From Ignavibacteria bacterium UBA2360 (GTDB taxonomy: Bacteria > Bacteroidota > Ignavibacteria > Tepidaquicellales > OLB5), in NCBI GenBank assembly GCA_002344125.1, contig DDTQ01000013.1, positions 1-63,232 on the forward strand: a stretch of DNA of 63,232 nucleotides, in the 5' to 3' direction. A model generated the notes under the pieces. The model did not search any database and was not told the origin of the DNA. It saw only the letters and a list, made by a program, of their open reading frames with translations. How positions within the stretch are numbered: position 1 is the first letter of the stretch; each line of letters begins with the position of its first letter. Below, piece by piece: positions 51,821 through 60,096 of this stretch. The translations under genes were made by a program, and so were the position numbers.

Positions 51821-52405
51821 ATGTCAGCAGTCAAAAGACGCAGACCAGCGGCACAATCGATCGATATGACGCCATATGTTGACGTGATAATGCTTATATT
51901 GACGTTCTTTATATTGACAGCGCAGTTTAAAGCTGAACTTGCAGAAGATATACAGGTTAAGCTTCCTAATTCAGGCAATGATACTACAAAACTGCCTGAG
52001 AGGAATGTTATGACGCTTGTTATCAATAAGTTTGGCGATATCTTTGCGGATGTTGATAACATCAATGTAAGAGAAGACGTCCTTGGTGATCCTATCGGGC
52101 TTGCTGCTTTTCATCCTGACAGCACATCCCAGCCGGGCTGGACAAATCCCGCAAATCTGAATGATAAAGGGGAAATGAAAAGACCCATCATTGCTTTTAA
52201 TGACAGGGAAAAGTTCAAAAAACTTTTGATCGATTTCCGGCTTTCTTCAAAAAGTAATGTCGGCAAAGATCTCAGGATTGTGGTAAAGGGCGATAAGGAA
52301 GCAGATATTGGTGCGGTACAGGACCTGATGGAAATACTCAAGGAAACCAAAAATACAAGGTTCTCTTTTGTTACAGATCTTGAAACCGATGAAGTGAAAA
52401 AGTAA
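51821..52405 (+). CDS. exbD: ExbD/TolR family protein, first copy
   Basis: A 194-residue ExbD with a basic N-terminus and one membrane helix (DMTPYVDVIMLILTFFILT) that carries the conserved channel Asp21. The periplasmic domain (~60-190) contains two insert regions and is longer than a classical ExbD (~140). It pairs with the ExbB upstream. Likely drives the TonB-dependent receptors such as the one at 34918. Confidence 0.88.
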   Translation: MSAVKRRRPAAQSIDMTPYVDVIMLILTFFILTAQFKAELAEDIQVKLPNSGNDTTKLPERNVMTLVINKFGDIFADVDNINVREDVLGDPIGLAAFHPDSTSQPGWTNPANLNDKGEMKRPIIAFNDREKFKKLLIDFRLSSKSNVGKDLRIVVKGDKEADIGAVQDLMEILKETKNTRFSFVTDLETDEVKK

Positions 52406-52487
52406 TTTTCTTTTTAGAAGTCTAATAATAAAAGTATATTGCTGTTCTGCATACTGAATGTAGAACAGCTACCAGGAGAAATATATT

Positions 52488-53015
52488 ATGGCAAGTGTTG
52501 AACCAGCCGATGGCGGCGAACAACGGGGCCGGAAAAAGAATAAATGGCAGCAAAGGAAGCGCGTCGGGTTCCATATTGATATGACGCCGTACGTGGATGT
52601 TATCATGCTTCTTTTGACGTTCTTTATTATGACATCAACATTGAACCAGCCGCAGGTTATGCAGATCAACCTGCCCAAGGGCGATGAAAAAATTGATGTT
52701 GTAAAAGTAGATATGGGTAATGTTGTTTTCGTCAGGATATCTGAAAAAGGCAACATAGGGCTTTCCAAAGGAAAATCCGACGGCACAGAAGAGCAGCCGG
52801 TAAAAGTGAATCTCGAGCAGATGAGAGCATACCTGGAAAGCTGGGGAACGCAAAATAAGGATATGATAATGATCCTTAAGTTCCACCGAAAAGCAAAATA
52901 TGATATGATGATATCTGTGCTTGATGAGATAAACCGGGCAGCTATCGAAAAGCGATACAGCTTTTCAAAGATGGAAGAGCCTGATTTCAAGGTTCTCGAA
53001 GTTATTGGCGGATAG
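52488..53015 (+). CDS. ExbD/TolR family protein, second copy
   Basis: A 175-residue paralogue of the previous ExbD, with channel Asp37 in DMTPYVDVIMLLLTFFIMT and a distinct, shorter periplasmic domain. The two ExbD proteins probably form a heteromeric stator with the ExbB. A strong AGGAGA precedes the ATG. Confidence 0.85.
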   Translation: MASVEPADGGEQRGRKKNKWQQRKRVGFHIDMTPYVDVIMLLLTFFIMTSTLNQPQVMQINLPKGDEKIDVVKVDMGNVVFVRISEKGNIGLSKGKSDGTEEQPVKVNLEQMRAYLESWGTQNKDMIMILKFHRKAKYDMMISVLDEINRAAIEKRYSFSKMEEPDFKVLEVIGG

Positions 53016-53026
53016 AAAAGAGCAGC

Positions 53027-53137
53027 TTCACCCTGAACTCTTGATGCCGAAGTTTTAACGCAGGCAGTTGTCAAAGGGTCCTCACCAAAAGCTAATGGCT
53101 GACGATGTTTCTGCACATACATTAGTCGCAGGGTGAA
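53027..53137. repeat. Inverted-repeat intergenic element after exbD2
   Basis: TTCACCCTG (53027-53035) and CAGGGTGAA (53129-53137) flank ~93 bp, consistent with a palindromic mobile-type or structured element. It is the first part of the 476-bp gap 53016-53491, which also holds the terminator at 53182, one direct-repeat copy (53250) and a CTCTGC hairpin (53360). Confidence 0.5.
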
Positions 53138-53181
53138 ATAGAATATTTGCTTCACAGCTTCACGGATTGTTTCAAAATACT

Positions 53182-53215
53182 AAAGGGCATTCTATAAAAA
53201 TAGGATGCCCTTTTT
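53182..53215 (+). terminator. Terminator of the ExbB-ExbD-ExbD cluster
   Basis: AAAGGGCATTCTA pairs with TAGGATGCCCTTT (one G-U pair) around a TAAAAA loop, followed by a T-run. Confidence 0.85.
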
Positions 53216-53249
53216 GCTTGTAAATCTATACTTACAAGAAAAAGATACA

Positions 53250-53310
53250 AATTCCCCCTAAATAGGGGGACGGGATCTACGGGATTGGTAATAATGACAA
53301 TCGTACATAT
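53250..53310. repeat. Direct repeat R1, left flank of the Kdp locus
   Basis: Begins AATTCCCCC, a short AT loop and GGGGGA, then ~45 bp (GACGGGATCTACGGGATTGG onward) that recurs at 63165-63225 with one mismatch after the loop. Same orientation as the right copy. Confidence 0.8.
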
Positions 53311-53359
53311 GATACATCAACCATAAATCTGAGATGGGGATTTAGAAGTTTCTCCGACC

Positions 53360-53389
53360 CCGCAGAATCTCCTGAAAGGGACTCTGCGG
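53360..53389. repeat. CTCTGC hairpin family, copy 2
   Basis: CCGCAGA (53360-53366) and TCTGCGG (53383-53389) close a loop; the core TCTCCTGAAAGGGACTCTGC (53368-53387) is identical at 63135-63154. Confidence 0.7.
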
Positions 53390-53491
53390 AATTACAAACC
53401 CTTTCAGAATTTCAATCCTAAACAACAACAAATCCGAATATGATCTTCATTTTTTCACCAAATATCAAAACGAATAATCATATATTTGTAT

Positions 53492-54823
53492 ATGAATTCT
53501 AAAGTGCTTATTATTGATGACGAACCGGCGATCAGAAGCCTGCTTGAAAGGATACTCACACTTGACGGTTTCGCTGTTATCACAGCCGCTGATTTCGCAT
53601 CGGGAATCGCACTTGCCGAAAAGGAAAATATCGCAGTCATTCTAACCGATGTAAAGCTGCCTGACGGCAGCGGAATTGAACTTACCAGAAAGATTAAATC
53701 CGCGTACCCTGATATTGAAATAATAGTAATTACAGCATTCGGGCAGATAAAAGACGGCGTAGAAGCAATGAAAAACGGGGCATTCGATTACCTCGTAAAA
53801 GGAGATGATGACGATAAGCTTCCGCTCACGGTAAAACGCGCTTATGAAAAAGCCATGATGCACCGTGAAGTTAAAGAGCTCCGCAGCCGCATTGATTCAA
53901 AGTACGCATTCAGCAAAATTATCGGCAAATCAAAAAAAATATCAGAAGCTATTGAATTTGCCATTAAAGCTGCGCCAACGGATACAACAGTATTGCTTCT
54001 CGGTGAAACCGGAACAGGCAAGGAGCTATTCGCTCAGGCTATTCATAATTCAAGCAAACGCAGCGCTAAAAAATTTATAGCGATAAACTGCGGCGCAATA
54101 CCTAAGGACCTTCAGGAATCGGAATTCTTCGGTCACAAAAAGGGTGCGTTCACCGGCGCAGTGAGTGATAAAAAAGGTTACTTCGAAGAAGCAAATGGCG
54201 GTACGATATTTCTCGATGAAGTTGGCGAAATGTCCCAGCAGACCCAAGCAAAGCTTCTGCGCACCATTGAAGAAAAAACGTACCTGCGCGTGGGTGACCC
54301 CAAAGAGCATACCCTTGATATAAGAATAATTGCAGCCACCAATCGTGACCTGAAAACAGCAATTGCTGATGGTACTTTCCGTGAGGATCTTTACTACAGG
54401 CTGAATACATTTACAATTCATCTGCCTTCACTTGCTGAAAGACCTGATGACCTGGATATCCTGATAAATTATTTTGTGGAATATTACTCTGAGAAACTTG
54501 AAAAGAAGATAGATACCGTTAGAGCGGATTTTGCTGATACCCTGAAGTCATACAGATTTAAAGGAAATATCAGAGAACTTAAAAATATCATCGAGCGCGC
54601 TGTAATACTTGCAGGTAATAGCCAGCTTACAAAGGATCTTCTTCCGGAAGAATATTCAGGTTCAAAATCCGGCAGCACGGAACACTCTCTTGAAAGCGTT
54701 GAGAAAGCGCATATTCTCAAAACCTTAAACGACTTCCACGGCAACAAGACACATACCGCAAAAGCTCTTGGCATCGGCACTGTTACCCTTTACCGCAAAC
54801 TTAAAGAATACGGTATAGAATAA
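53492..54823 (+). CDS. NtrC-family sigma-54-dependent response regulator, candidate Kdp activator
   Basis: A 443-residue transcriptional activator. The receiver domain (5-115) has the acidic pair DDEP and phosphoacceptor Asp53 (ILTDVKLPDG). The AAA+ domain has Walker A GETGTGKE at 171-178, the sigma-54-contacting loop GAFTGA at 218-223 and a Walker B-like FLDEVGEMS. A Fis-type HTH (~400-440, KTHTAKALGIGTVTLYRKLKEYG) binds upstream sites. ATG 53492 is preferred; an in-frame TTG is two codons upstream. It sits directly before a sigma-54-type promoter and the kdp genes, so it likely replaces KdpE. Its kinase is probably the histidine kinase at 61261. Confidence 0.9.
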   Translation: MNSKVLIIDDEPAIRSLLERILTLDGFAVITAADFASGIALAEKENIAVILTDVKLPDGSGIELTRKIKSAYPDIEIIVITAFGQIKDGVEAMKNGAFDYLVKGDDDDKLPLTVKRAYEKAMMHREVKELRSRIDSKYAFSKIIGKSKKISEAIEFAIKAAPTDTTVLLLGETGTGKELFAQAIHNSSKRSAKKFIAINCGAIPKDLQESEFFGHKKGAFTGAVSDKKGYFEEANGGTIFLDEVGEMSQQTQAKLLRTIEEKTYLRVGDPKEHTLDIRIIAATNRDLKTAIADGTFREDLYYRLNTFTIHLPSLAERPDDLDILINYFVEYYSEKLEKKIDTVRADFADTLKSYRFKGNIRELKNIIERAVILAGNSQLTKDLLPEEYSGSKSGSTEHSLESVEKAHILKTLNDFHGNKTHTAKALGIGTVTLYRKLKEYGIE

Positions 54824-54826
54824 CCC

Positions 54827-54882
54827 TTTGAAACTGTTTTTTATCCCTTTCAAATTGATATATAACCATTTCATTTTGAAAC
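54827..54882 (+). promoter_or_regulatory. Candidate upstream activator sites for the kdp promoter
   Basis: TTTGAAAC (54827-54834), TTTCAAAT (54848-54855, its inverse) and TTTGAAAC (54875-54882) lie between the activator stop codon and the sigma-54 promoter, 50-105 bp upstream of the -24 element. Spacing and alternating orientation fit dimer sites of an NtrC-type regulator. Inference from position only. Confidence 0.55.
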
Positions 54883-54932
54883 ACTATTGCCTGAAAATCC
54901 ATTGATTTTGAGCTGGAAATGCTGTGACTTTC

Positions 54933-54947
54933 GGCACGGTAATTGCA
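54933..54947 (+). promoter_or_regulatory. Sigma-54 promoter of the kdp operon
   Basis: CGGCACGGTAATTGCA: GG at 54933-54934 (-24) and GC at 54945-54946 (-12) are exactly 10 nt apart, and both half-motifs (GGCACG, TTGCA) match the consensus TGGCACG-N4-TTGCA. The first kdp-operon ATG (54974) follows a likely start point at ~54958, giving a short leader. Confidence 0.8.
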
Positions 54948-54973
54948 ATAACTTATGTAAAAAATAATCGGAA

Positions 54974-55129
54974 ATGGATACAACATATTTAATTTCATTT
55001 TTTACAGTTCTTGCATTTTTCATTTTCATTATTACAACTATTTCAAAAGCGCAGAATAATAAAAAAGTGAAAGAATTACATTACAAATCTATGCCAATCA
55101 ACAAATCAAGAACAATTATATGGAAGTAA
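54974..55129 (+). CDS. Small membrane protein of the kdp operon (51 residues)
   Basis: Open frame too short for standard gene finders. It encodes 51 residues with one hydrophobic helix (~5-22, LISFFTVLAFFIFIITTI) and a basic cytoplasmic-looking tail (KAQNNKKVKELHYK onward). It is the first gene after the sigma-54 promoter; its TAA overlaps the ATG of the next ORF (TAATG). Coupled translation and location support a real gene. Function unknown, possibly an accessory to the Kdp complex. Confidence 0.6.
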   Translation: MDTTYLISFFTVLAFFIFIITTISKAQNNKKVKELHYKSMPINKSRTIIWK

Positions 55130-55215
55130 TGACGATCGTTTTAATGCTGTTAACCGGATTGCTTTTTTTCGGTATATTTTTCTTTATTACGGATAAGGGG
55201 GAGGGAATACTTTGA
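55129..55215 (+). CDS. Small membrane protein of the kdp operon (28 residues)
   Basis: 28 residues, one hydrophobic helix (MTIVLMLLTGLLFFGIFFFI) then a short TDKGEGIL tail. It overlaps the previous ORF by one base and its stop overlaps the TTG start of kdpF. Its size resembles KdpF but the sequence ending differs. Unknown function. Confidence 0.55.
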   Translation: MTIVLMLLTGLLFFGIFFFITDKGEGIL

Positions 55216-55289
55216 CTATTCTGTTCATTATCAGTCTTGCAGTATTTGTCTATCTCATTTATTCATTAATTAAAGCAGAAAGGTTTTAG
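55212..55289 (+). CDS. kdpF: KdpF-like small subunit
   Basis: 25 residues starting at TTG 55212, ending in VYLIYSLIKAERF, which closely follows the KdpF pattern (one helix then a short polar C-terminus). KdpF stabilises the KdpABC complex at the lipid interface in E. coli. It precedes kdpA by 6 bp and overlaps the 28-residue ORF by 4 bases. Confidence 0.75.
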   Translation: MTILFIISLAVFVYLIYSLIKAERF

Positions 55290-55295
55290 TTCTAA

Positions 55296-57002
55296 ATGGA
55301 ATATCTTTATTCTGCAATAATTATTCTTGTAACAATATTACTTGCCGTACCGCTTGGCAGGTATATTTCAAAAGTTTTTAAAGGTGAAAAGACTTTTCTT
55401 GATCTCTTTGAACCCCTTGATAAGCTGATATTCAAAGCCAGCGGGATAAACCCGCTTGCGGAAATGGACTGGAAGCAGAACCTGAAAGCTTTGCTGACTA
55501 TCAATTTAGTTTGGTTTATCTGGATAATGTTCGTGCTTCTTACCCAGAGATGGCATCCGTTCTGGAATCCGGATAATATGCTCTCTATGGAACCCACGCA
55601 GGCTTTTAATACTGCTGTTAGTTTTGTAACAAACACAAATCTTCAGCACTATTCCGGTGAAACGGGCGCTTCATATTTCTCGCAGCTTCTGGCACTGGTA
55701 TTCCTTCAGTTTGTATCTGCCGGCACAGGTATAGCAGCGCTTGCGCTGCTTTATAAAGGACTTGCTAACAGGTCAACCAGAAATCTGGGTAATTTTTACT
55801 ACCATTTAGTAAGAGCCTGCACAAGAATACTGCTTCCTCTTTCAATAGTATTGGCACTTTTATTGCTCCTGAACCAGTCGCCAATGACATTCAAAGGATC
55901 TGAAACTATTGTAACTCTGCAGGGCGATACAGTAAGCGTTGCACGCGGACCCGTTGCTGCAATGGTAGCAATTAAACAGCTTGGCACAAACGGCGGCGGA
56001 TTTTTCGGTCCAAACTCAACACACCCGTTCGAAAATCCGAACGGCATTACAAATGCCGCTGAAAATTCAGCAATTCTTCTGATCCCAATAGCTATGGTAT
56101 TTGCTTTAGGGTACTACCTGAACAGAAAGAAACTTTCATACATTATCATGGCTGTTATGAGTGCCGGGTATTTAATGCTGCTTATTCCGACAATTGTGCA
56201 GGAAACAGGCGGCAACCCGATGATAACACAAATGGGTATTGTGCAGTCACAGGGCAGCATGGAAGGCAAGGAAGCCAGGTTTGGACCCGTGCTTTCAGCC
56301 CTTTGGTCTATCAGTACTACGGTAACTTCAAACGGTTCAGTAAACTCCATGCAAGATAGCTTCACAGCCTTATCAGGCGCCTTCCAGATGATGGGAATGC
56401 AGCTTAATGCATTTTATGGCGGTGTGGGGGTTGGATTCATTAATATGTTCATCTTCATGATAATCGCTGTGTTTATTTCCGGCCTTATGGTTGGCAGAAC
56501 GCCTGAATTTTTAGGGAAAAAGATCGAAGTACGTGAAGTTAAAATTGCAATTCTGGTTGCATTACTGCACCCGCTGTTAATTTTGGGCGGTACGGCGCTC
56601 GCATCACACACGTGGATGGTAACCGAAAATCCCGGGGAAGTTTTGAAATGGCTCAATAATCCCGGCTTCCACGGATTCAGTGAAATGTTGTATGAATTCA
56701 CTTCCGCATCGGCAAATAACGGCTCGGGATTTGAAGGACTTGGTGATAATACACCGTTCTGGAATATTTCAGCAGGTGTAGCGATGCTGCTGGGCAGGTA
56801 TATTCCTATAATCGGACCTATAATGATAGCCGGGCTTCTTTCACAAAAAAAATATATACCTGAATCAGCGGGAACACTTAAGCTTGATTCCGGAATGTTT
56901 GGAGTGATGTTGTTTGCTGTGATACTCATCGTTGGCGCACTTTTGTTTATACCTGCACTTTTGCTGGGACCTGTTTCAGAATACTTAACAACTATAAGAT
57001 AG
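55296..57002 (+). CDS. kdpA: Potassium-transporting ATPase potassium-binding subunit KdpA
   Basis: A 568-residue channel-like subunit of the high-affinity K+ pump KdpFABC. It has about ten membrane spans and four selectivity-filter loops typical of the superfamily, for example TNTNLQHYSGE and KQLGTNGGGFFGPNSTHPFENPN. Length is close to other KdpA (550-560). KdpA selects K+ and passes it to KdpB through an intersubunit tunnel. It is followed 21 bp later by kdpB. Confidence 0.95.
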   Translation: MEYLYSAIIILVTILLAVPLGRYISKVFKGEKTFLDLFEPLDKLIFKASGINPLAEMDWKQNLKALLTINLVWFIWIMFVLLTQRWHPFWNPDNMLSMEPTQAFNTAVSFVTNTNLQHYSGETGASYFSQLLALVFLQFVSAGTGIAALALLYKGLANRSTRNLGNFYYHLVRACTRILLPLSIVLALLLLLNQSPMTFKGSETIVTLQGDTVSVARGPVAAMVAIKQLGTNGGGFFGPNSTHPFENPNGITNAAENSAILLIPIAMVFALGYYLNRKKLSYIIMAVMSAGYLMLLIPTIVQETGGNPMITQMGIVQSQGSMEGKEARFGPVLSALWSISTTVTSNGSVNSMQDSFTALSGAFQMMGMQLNAFYGGVGVGFINMFIFMIIAVFISGLMVGRTPEFLGKKIEVREVKIAILVALLHPLLILGGTALASHTWMVTENPGEVLKWLNNPGFHGFSEMLYEFTSASANNGSGFEGLGDNTPFWNISAGVAMLLGRYIPIIGPIMIAGLLSQKKYIPESAGTLKLDSGMFGVMLFAVILIVGALLFIPALLLGPVSEYLTTIR

Positions 57003-57023
57003 ATAAGAGGATTTAATTAACAT

Positions 57024-59075
57024 ATGTCTAAACATCCTAGAGTATCAAAGTTATTTCAGAAAGAGCTTGTAGCCGAAGCGTTCAAACAGTCATTTGTAAA
57101 GCTGAACCCGGCTGTGATGATAAAGAACCCCGTGATGTTCGTTGTTGAGCTTGGCACGATCATAATGCTTGTTATGAGCTTTTATTTACTGGCAAAGCCC
57201 GATGCAGTGCAGGGAAGTTTTGGCTATAATCTGGCAATTACACTGGTGCTATTCATAACTGTGCTGTTCGCGAATTTTGCTGAGGCTTTAGCGGAAGCAA
57301 GGGGCAAGGCACAGGCTGAAACGCTTCGCAGAACGAGGCAGGAAACACCGGCGAATGTTTTAATGCCGGGTGGTGAACTGAAAAAAGTAATGTCTTCTGA
57401 CCTGAAAAAGGGTGATGTGTTCGTTGCAGAGGCTGGTGAAATTATTGCTGCAGATGGCGAAATAATCGAAGGTATTGCTACAATTGATGAATCAGCAATT
57501 ACAGGTGAATCAGCACCGGTTATCCGCGAAGCAGGCGGCGACCGCTCAGGTGTTACCGGCGGTACAAAAGTACTAACTGATTTTATAAAAGTACAGGTAA
57601 CTACCGAAAAAGGTGATTCATTTTTAGATAAGATGATAACACTTGTTGAAGGCGCAAAAAGACAAAAAACGCCCAACGAGATAGCGTTAACAATTCTGCT
57701 TTCAGGTTTCACTTTAATGTTCTTGATTGTTACTGTAACCCTTGAGCCATTTGCGCGCTATGCCAATACAACTGTAGCGATTGCATCGCTGATATCGTTA
57801 TTTGTCTGTCTGATACCTACTACCATAGGCGGATTGCTTTCAGCAATTGGCATTGCCGGTATGGATAGAGCTTTAAGGGCTAACATCATAGCAAAATCAG
57901 GCAGGGCAGTTGAAACTGCCGGTGATATTGATACACTGCTGCTGGATAAGACCGGTACTATCACAATTGGTAACCGTAAGGCAACGAATTTTTACAATGT
58001 AAACGGAATGCCAGATAGCGATTTTATAAAATACTGCGTAATGAGCTCTATTGCAGATGAAACACCTGAAGGGAAATCGATACTTGAGCTTGCTAAAAAA
58101 AGCAACATTGAAGTTGATGTAAATAACCACAAGAATGATACGTTTATAAAATTCACTGCACAGACAAGGATGAGCGGATTAGATACTAAAAGCGGCCTTT
58201 CGGTACGCAAAGGTTCAATTGATACTATCAGAAATCTAGTGCAATCAGGTGGAAGTTCTATTCCGGTGAATATGCAGAAGATAGTCGACGAGATCGCATC
58301 AAATGGCGGCACGCCGCTTGCTGTTGCAGTAAACGGCGAAGCCGCAGGTGTGATCCAGCTTGAAGATATTATCAAAACCGGTATACAGGAAAGATTTGAA
58401 AGACTTCGTAAGATGGGTGTAAAGACCGTTATGGTAACAGGCGATAACCCGCTAACAGCAAAATTCATTGCCGGTAAAGCCGGCGTTGATGATTTCATAG
58501 CTGAGGCAAAACCTGAAGATAAAGTGAATTACATTAAGAGCGAACAAAATTCAGGTAAACTCGTTGCTATGATGGGAGATGGCACCAATGACTCGCCCGC
58601 ATTGGCGCAGGCCGATGTTGGAGTGGCAATGAATTCCGGTACACAGGCAGCCAAAGAAGCCGGTAATATGGTAGATCTTGATAACGACCCCACTAAGCTG
58701 ATTGAAGTAGTTGAAATCGGCAAACAGCTCTTAATTACAAGAGGCGCATTAACAACATTTTCAATTGCAAATGATGTTGCCAAGTATTTCGCCATTGTTC
58801 CTGCCCTTTTCATCGCTTCTATCCCGCAATTGCAGGTGCTCAATATTATGGGCCTTACTTCACCAGGCTCTGCAATACTTTCTGCTGTTATATTTAATGC
58901 CATAATTATCCCGATATTAATTCCGCTTGCTTTAAAGGGTGTAGCCTACAGACCATTAGGGGCCGAATCACTGCTTGCAAGGAACCTGTTTATCTACGGT
59001 CTTGGCGGAGTAATTGTACCTTTTGCAGGTATTAAACTGATTGATGTACTATTAACAATTTTTAACTTAGTCTAA
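57024..59075 (+). CDS. kdpB: Potassium-transporting P-type ATPase catalytic subunit KdpB
   Basis: A 683-residue P-type ATPase. The phosphorylated Asp308 is in LLLDKTGTITIG; the actuator motif TGES (AITGESAPV) and hinge motif GDGTNDSPALAQADVG are intact, as is MVTGDNPLTAKFIA. The membrane spans (~50-90, 225-290, 600-680) match the family. It couples ATP hydrolysis to K+ movement in KdpA. Ten bp later, kdpC begins. Confidence 0.96.
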   Translation: MSKHPRVSKLFQKELVAEAFKQSFVKLNPAVMIKNPVMFVVELGTIIMLVMSFYLLAKPDAVQGSFGYNLAITLVLFITVLFANFAEALAEARGKAQAETLRRTRQETPANVLMPGGELKKVMSSDLKKGDVFVAEAGEIIAADGEIIEGIATIDESAITGESAPVIREAGGDRSGVTGGTKVLTDFIKVQVTTEKGDSFLDKMITLVEGAKRQKTPNEIALTILLSGFTLMFLIVTVTLEPFARYANTTVAIASLISLFVCLIPTTIGGLLSAIGIAGMDRALRANIIAKSGRAVETAGDIDTLLLDKTGTITIGNRKATNFYNVNGMPDSDFIKYCVMSSIADETPEGKSILELAKKSNIEVDVNNHKNDTFIKFTAQTRMSGLDTKSGLSVRKGSIDTIRNLVQSGGSSIPVNMQKIVDEIASNGGTPLAVAVNGEAAGVIQLEDIIKTGIQERFERLRKMGVKTVMVTGDNPLTAKFIAGKAGVDDFIAEAKPEDKVNYIKSEQNSGKLVAMMGDGTNDSPALAQADVGVAMNSGTQAAKEAGNMVDLDNDPTKLIEVVEIGKQLLITRGALTTFSIANDVAKYFAIVPALFIASIPQLQVLNIMGLTSPGSAILSAVIFNAIIIPILIPLALKGVAYRPLGAESLLARNLFIYGLGGVIVPFAGIKLIDVLLTIFNLV

Positions 59076-59085
59076 CTTAAATAAA

Positions 59086-59640
59086 ATGATAAAAAATCTA
59101 AAGAGTTCGCTCATCTTAACCGTAATACTAATTCTAATGTTCGGTGTTGTTTACCCGCTGGGAATATATACAATAGGATTGGTGTTGCCTTCAAATTCAG
59201 TTGGTTCGCCAATTGTCAGAGGTGGCAGAACAATCGGATTTGAAAATATCGGGCAAAGTTTCACTGATGACAAGTACTTCTGGGGCAGACCCTCTGCAGT
59301 AAACTACAATGCTGCATCTACAGGCGGCTCAAATAAAGGACCCACAAACCCCGATTACCTGGCTGAAGTGCAGGCAAGGATTGATACTTTCCTTGTTCAT
59401 AACCCGGGAGTGAAGAAGGATGAAATTCCATCTGACCTGGTAACAGCTTCGGGCTCGGGTATTGATCCCAATATTACGCCAAACTCCGCCTACATACAGG
59501 TAAAAAGGATTGCTGTTGTGCGGAATTTGCCTGAAGCACATATAAAAGCACTGGTTGATCAAAGCATTGAAAATACAGTGTTGGGTATGCCTGTTATAAA
59601 TGTACTTAAACTGAATTTAAAACTTGATGAATTAAAATAA
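59086..59640 (+). CDS. kdpC: Potassium-transporting ATPase subunit KdpC
   Basis: A 184-residue subunit with one N-terminal membrane helix (~8-30, SLILTVILILMFGVVYPLGIY) and a periplasmic domain holding the family motifs: FTDDKYFWGRPSA, NYNAASTGGSNKGPTNPDY and VTASGSGIDPNITPNSAYIQVKRIA. KdpC stabilises the complex and raises ATP affinity of KdpB. The conserved short C-terminal helix (LNVLKLNLKLD) is present. It is the last of the contiguous F-A-B-C run. Confidence 0.95.
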   Translation: MIKNLKSSLILTVILILMFGVVYPLGIYTIGLVLPSNSVGSPIVRGGRTIGFENIGQSFTDDKYFWGRPSAVNYNAASTGGSNKGPTNPDYLAEVQARIDTFLVHNPGVKKDEIPSDLVTASGSGIDPNITPNSAYIQVKRIAVVRNLPEAHIKALVDQSIENTVLGMPVINVLKLNLKLDELK

Positions 59641-59670
59641 ACAGATCAAATTGAAAATGTCCTGCGCTGC

Positions 59671-59806
59671 AATAACACACCCCGTCTTTTCGGCTACCGC
59701 CGAACAGATACCCCTCTCAAAAGGAGGATTTTTATCCTTAATTCTCCTCTTGAGAGGGGAGGGGGCGTAGCGGAATGCTTGTCCCGCCTTGGCGGGAGGG
59801 TGTGTT
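59671..59806. repeat. Palindromic ~140-bp element between kdpC and the 41-residue ORF
   Basis: Outer arms AACACACCC (from 59671) and GGGTGTGTT (to 59806). Inside, CCCCTCTCAAAAGGAG (59711-59726) pairs with CTCCTCTTGAGAGGGG (59744-59759) with one mismatch, and GTCCCGCC-TT-GGCGGGA lies at ~59781-59797. It fits a MITE or REP-like mobile element. It covers most of the 198-bp gap 59641-59838, and could attenuate transcription into the sensor genes. Confidence 0.7.
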
Positions 59807-59838
59807 ACTTACTTTTTTAAATTAAAATAATTTAACAA

Positions 59839-59964
59839 ATGATCACATTAAAAATGAAAAACCACGATATTGATCATTATGAATCACTAATTGAAATGCT
59901 CCCGGTGATAATAACACTATTGGGAGTACTAATAGCGAACATTTTATATTTTATCTATGACTAA
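59839..59964 (+). CDS. Small membrane protein between kdpC and kdpD (41 residues)
   Basis: 41 residues: a polar N-terminus with His/Asp (KNHDIDHYESL) and one hydrophobic helix (LPVIITLLGVLIANILYFIYD). The first ATG (59839) gives the frame; an internal ATG lies five codons later. It is likely a small K+-related or sensor-associated protein by location only. Too short for standard callers, and it could be a chance frame. Confidence 0.45.
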   Translation: MITLKMKNHDIDHYESLIEMLPVIITLLGVLIANILYFIYD

Positions 59965-60055
59965 TTGTGGGATAAAATTCAAATATTTGATTAAATACCG
60001 GTATAGGAATAGAATTTTAGCTTTAAAGCAAAAATAAATTAAGATATTATGGTAG

Positions 60056-60081
60056 CTCCGCAGGGTATAAATCCCGCGGAG
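60056..60081 (+). promoter_or_regulatory. Hairpin in the leader of the kdpD-like gene
   Basis: CTCCGC (60056-60061) and GGG (60063-60065) pair with CCC (60073-60075) and GCGGAG (60076-60081), with one bulged A. It lies 15 nt before the ATG and could affect translation or be another small palindromic element. Confidence 0.4.
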
Positions 60082-60096
60082 TTTCACCGTTTATAG

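Noticed and set aside
54824..54973. Possible c-di-AMP (ydaO-type) riboswitch before kdp
   Set aside because: The gap is only 150 bp and is taken up by the TTTGAAAC sites and the sigma-54 promoter; the leader after the promoter is ~16 nt, too short for a riboswitch.
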